Shown here: positions 6,237 to 6,849 of the stretch, one piece after another
Layout of the letters: every line of letters starts with the position of its first letter
Position numbering within the stretch: the first letter of the stretch is position 1
DNA from: Acidobacteriota bacterium
GTDB lineage: Bacteria; Acidobacteriota; Terriglobia; 20CM-2-55-15
Direction of reading: 5' to 3'
DNA length: 6,849 nt
Assembly (NCBI GenBank): GCA_003222755.1
Contig: QHXA01000300.1
Coordinates: 1 to 6,849 of the forward strand
Made by a program: the position numbers and the translations under genes
The notes under the pieces: model-generated
Told to the model about the DNA's origin: nothing
Databases searched by the model: none
The model's input: only the letters and a program-made list of their open reading frames with translations

Positions 6237-6282
6237 AGCTGTTGAATTGTAAACCAGGCAGCAGTCAAGTATGTAGTCGCGT

Positions 6283-6318
6283 GGCTTTAGCCCGCCTTAG
6301 CCCGCGGCGGCTTTAGCC
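6283..6318. repeat. Short GC-rich triplicated TTAGCC motif
   Basis: GGCTTTAGCCCGC (6283-6295), CCTTAGCCCGCGG (6294-6306) and GGCTTTAGCCGG (6309-6320) form a degenerate run of about 13-base units. GGCTTTAGCC is itself nearly palindromic. The function is unknown; it may be another interspersed non-coding repeat fragment. Confidence 0.5.
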
Positions 6319-6325
6319 GGCGCTC

Positions 6326-6359
6326 TGGGGTTTGGACATTTCGCACCGCTCCGCGGCGC
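6326..6359 (-). repeat. Remnant of the dispersed repeat: hairpin plus AAATGTCCAAAC motif
   Basis: On the minus strand a hairpin (6359-6343, stem GCGCCGC / GCGGTGC with one mismatch) is followed immediately by GAAATGTCCAAACCCCA (6342-6326). The same order, hairpin then GAAAATGTCAAAACTCCA, occurs at 697-731 next to ctaA. This makes a truncated family member the simplest reading. Confidence 0.55.
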
Positions 6360-6411
6360 CGAAGCGTCTGTCCTTCAGCGACACTCCAGTTTTGCTAATT
6401 TATCGCGCAGA

Positions 6412-6563
6412 AATGTACGTTTAAAAATGTCCAAGCTCCAGGCGGCGACTTTGACGCATCCGTGCCCTTCCCTGTTCCCGCCGTTGACTTTCGATTGATG
6501 TCTGTATAGAAGAGTCACACCCAGACGCGTCCAGGAGTGCATCATGAAAAGAAAAGCAGTATT
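6412..6563 (+). repeat. Tandem duplication, copy A (152 bp)
   Basis: The copy runs from AATGTACGTTTAAAA to GAAAAGCAGTATT and directly abuts copy B with no spacer. Differences from copy B are a few substitutions and a 2-base insertion (TATAGAAGAG against TGTAGGAG), about 96-97% identity by eye. It contains a full duplicate of the gene's upstream region, its Shine-Dalgarno (AGGAG 6533-6537) and its first seven codons. Confidence 0.95.
6484..6510 (+). promoter_or_regulatory. Possible sigma-70-like promoter in duplication copy A
   Basis: TTGACT (6484-6489) and TATAGA (6505-6510) are separated by 15 bases, shorter than the ideal 17. The equivalent site in copy B keeps TTGACT (6636-6641), but its -10 has become TGTAGG. 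If these are real promoter elements, copy A is the stronger one. This is pattern matching only. Confidence 0.3.
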
Positions 6564-6576
6564 AATGTACGTTTAA
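6544..6576 (+). pseudogene. Ten-codon truncated duplicate of the downstream gene start
   Basis: The duplicated start reads MKRKAVLMYV and then TAA. The first seven codons match the true gene, and the last three come from the junction with copy B. It has an intact AGGAG Shine-Dalgarno 6 bases upstream, so it may be translated as a short upstream ORF 117 bases before the real start. It is probably a by-product of the duplication. Confidence 0.7.
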
Positions 6577-6713
6577 AAATGTCCAAACTCCAGGCGGCGA
6601 CCTTGACGCATCCCTGCCCTTCCCTGTTCCCGCCGTTGACTTTCGATTGATGTCTGTGTAGGAGTCACACCCAGACGCGTCCAGGAGTGCATCATGAAAA
6701 GAAAAGCAGTATT
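6564..6713 (+). repeat. Tandem duplication, copy B (150 bp)
   Basis: This is the second unit, running from AATGTACGTTTAAAA to the seventh codon of the real gene (GCAGTATT at 6706-6713). It leads directly into the intact coding sequence, so it sits at the functional start. Confidence 0.95.
6683..6687 (+). promoter_or_regulatory. Ribosome binding site of receptor-like gene
   Basis: AGGAG lies 6 bases before ATG 6694. It fixes the start of the partial gene and is the clearest Shine-Dalgarno in the window. Confidence 0.75.
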
Positions 6714-6849
6714 GGCGGCCATCACGCTGTTGTGTCTCGTATTCCCGATACGCACATTTGCACAAACCAGCAACGCCACGTTGGGCGGGACTGTTTCTGA
6801 TTCGACGGGCGCATTAATTCCCGGCGTGACAATCACCGCGACCAATGCG
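6694..6849 (+). CDS. Secreted carboxypeptidase-regulatory-like / Oar-like TonB-dependent receptor, N-terminus only
   Basis: The frame is open from ATG 6694 to the window edge, giving 52 residues; the 3' end is outside. Residues 1-23 form a classical signal peptide: basic MKRK, a hydrophobic core to about residue 18, and a likely cleavage after TFA before QTSN. The mature start, ATLGGTVSDSTGALIPGVTI, is the typical opening beta-strand pair of a CarboxypepD_reg-like domain. In Acidobacteriota this usually begins large Oar-like TonB-dependent outer-membrane proteins of about 1000 residues or more. That family assignment is inference, because only the plug-proximal extension is visible. A good Shine-Dalgarno supports the start. 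The upstream 150 bases including the first seven codons are duplicated in tandem. Confidence 0.82.
   Translation, partial: MKRKAVLAAITLLCLVFPIRTFAQTSNATLGGTVSDSTGALIPGVTITATNA

Larger units (their letters stand above)
6237..6693. other. Divergent intergenic region (457 bases)
   Basis: This gap lies between the divergently transcribed M14 gene (-) and the receptor-like gene (+). It holds a triplicated TTAGCC motif (6283-6318), a repeat remnant with hairpin (6326-6359), about 50 bases in which I see nothing (6361-6411), and then the tandem duplication 6412-6713. No convincing promoter for the M14 gene was found. Confidence 0.7.

Noticed and set aside
6237..6275. Sigma-70 promoter for the M14 gene (minus-strand TTGACT and TACAAT)
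   Set aside because: The two hexamers are separated by only 11 bases and the -10 would sit almost on the start codon.
6562..6845. Minus-strand ORFs over the duplication and receptor start
   Set aside because: They lie antisense to a gene with clear RBS, signal peptide and domain start, and have Arg/Ser/Gly-rich composition without domain features.

Overview
The window looks like chromosomal DNA from an Acidobacteriota-type, aerobic, Gram-negative bacterium. This is inferred from three things: a secreted M14 carboxypeptidase with a long C-terminal region, the start of an Oar/TonB-receptor-like protein with a carboxypeptidase-regulatory-like (CarboxypepD_reg) domain, and haem A/copper assembly genes next to a cupredoxin/CarboxypepD_reg protein. 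No database search was possible, so the phylum is a judgement from protein style. I found no phage, CRISPR, transposase, tRNA or rRNA signal.

Layout. (1) 1-498 (+): 3' part of a cupredoxin-like gene with a putative type-1 copper site. (2) 499-757: non-coding, filled by a hairpin-rich dispersed repeat in a head-to-head one-and-a-half-copy arrangement. (3) 758-3549 (+): a tight four-gene operon, ctaA (haem A synthase), ctaB (haem O synthase), a SCO1/SenC lipoprotein and a DUF420 membrane protein. Junctions are a 4-base overlap, a 1-base gap and a 4-base overlap. (4) 3550-3708: convergent intergenic region with a second full copy of the repeat in inverted orientation. (5) 3709-6236 (-): an M14 zinc carboxypeptidase gene split into two reading frames by a frameshift near 4867-4880. 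(6) 6237-6693: intergenic region with a repeat remnant, a short GC-rich repeat and a perfectly abutting ~150 bp tandem duplication. (7) 6694-6849 (+): start of a secreted or outer-membrane protein, cut by the window edge and missed by simple ORF length cut-offs.

How the genes work together. CtaB farnesylates haem B to haem O, CtaA oxidises haem O to haem A, SCO delivers copper to or reduces the CuA site, and DUF420 proteins are linked to oxidase maturation. Together they form an assembly module for an aa3-type cytochrome c oxidase. The cupredoxin upstream fits a respiratory copper/electron-transfer setting, and oxidase structural genes may lie left of the window. The M14 peptidase and the receptor-like protein look like a separate peptide-scavenging or cell-envelope neighbourhood.

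The most notable features are not a new defence or metabolic system. They are the structured repeat that brackets the oxidase-assembly operon in inverted orientation, the recent tandem duplication of a promoter/RBS/signal-peptide start, and the frameshifted M14 gene.
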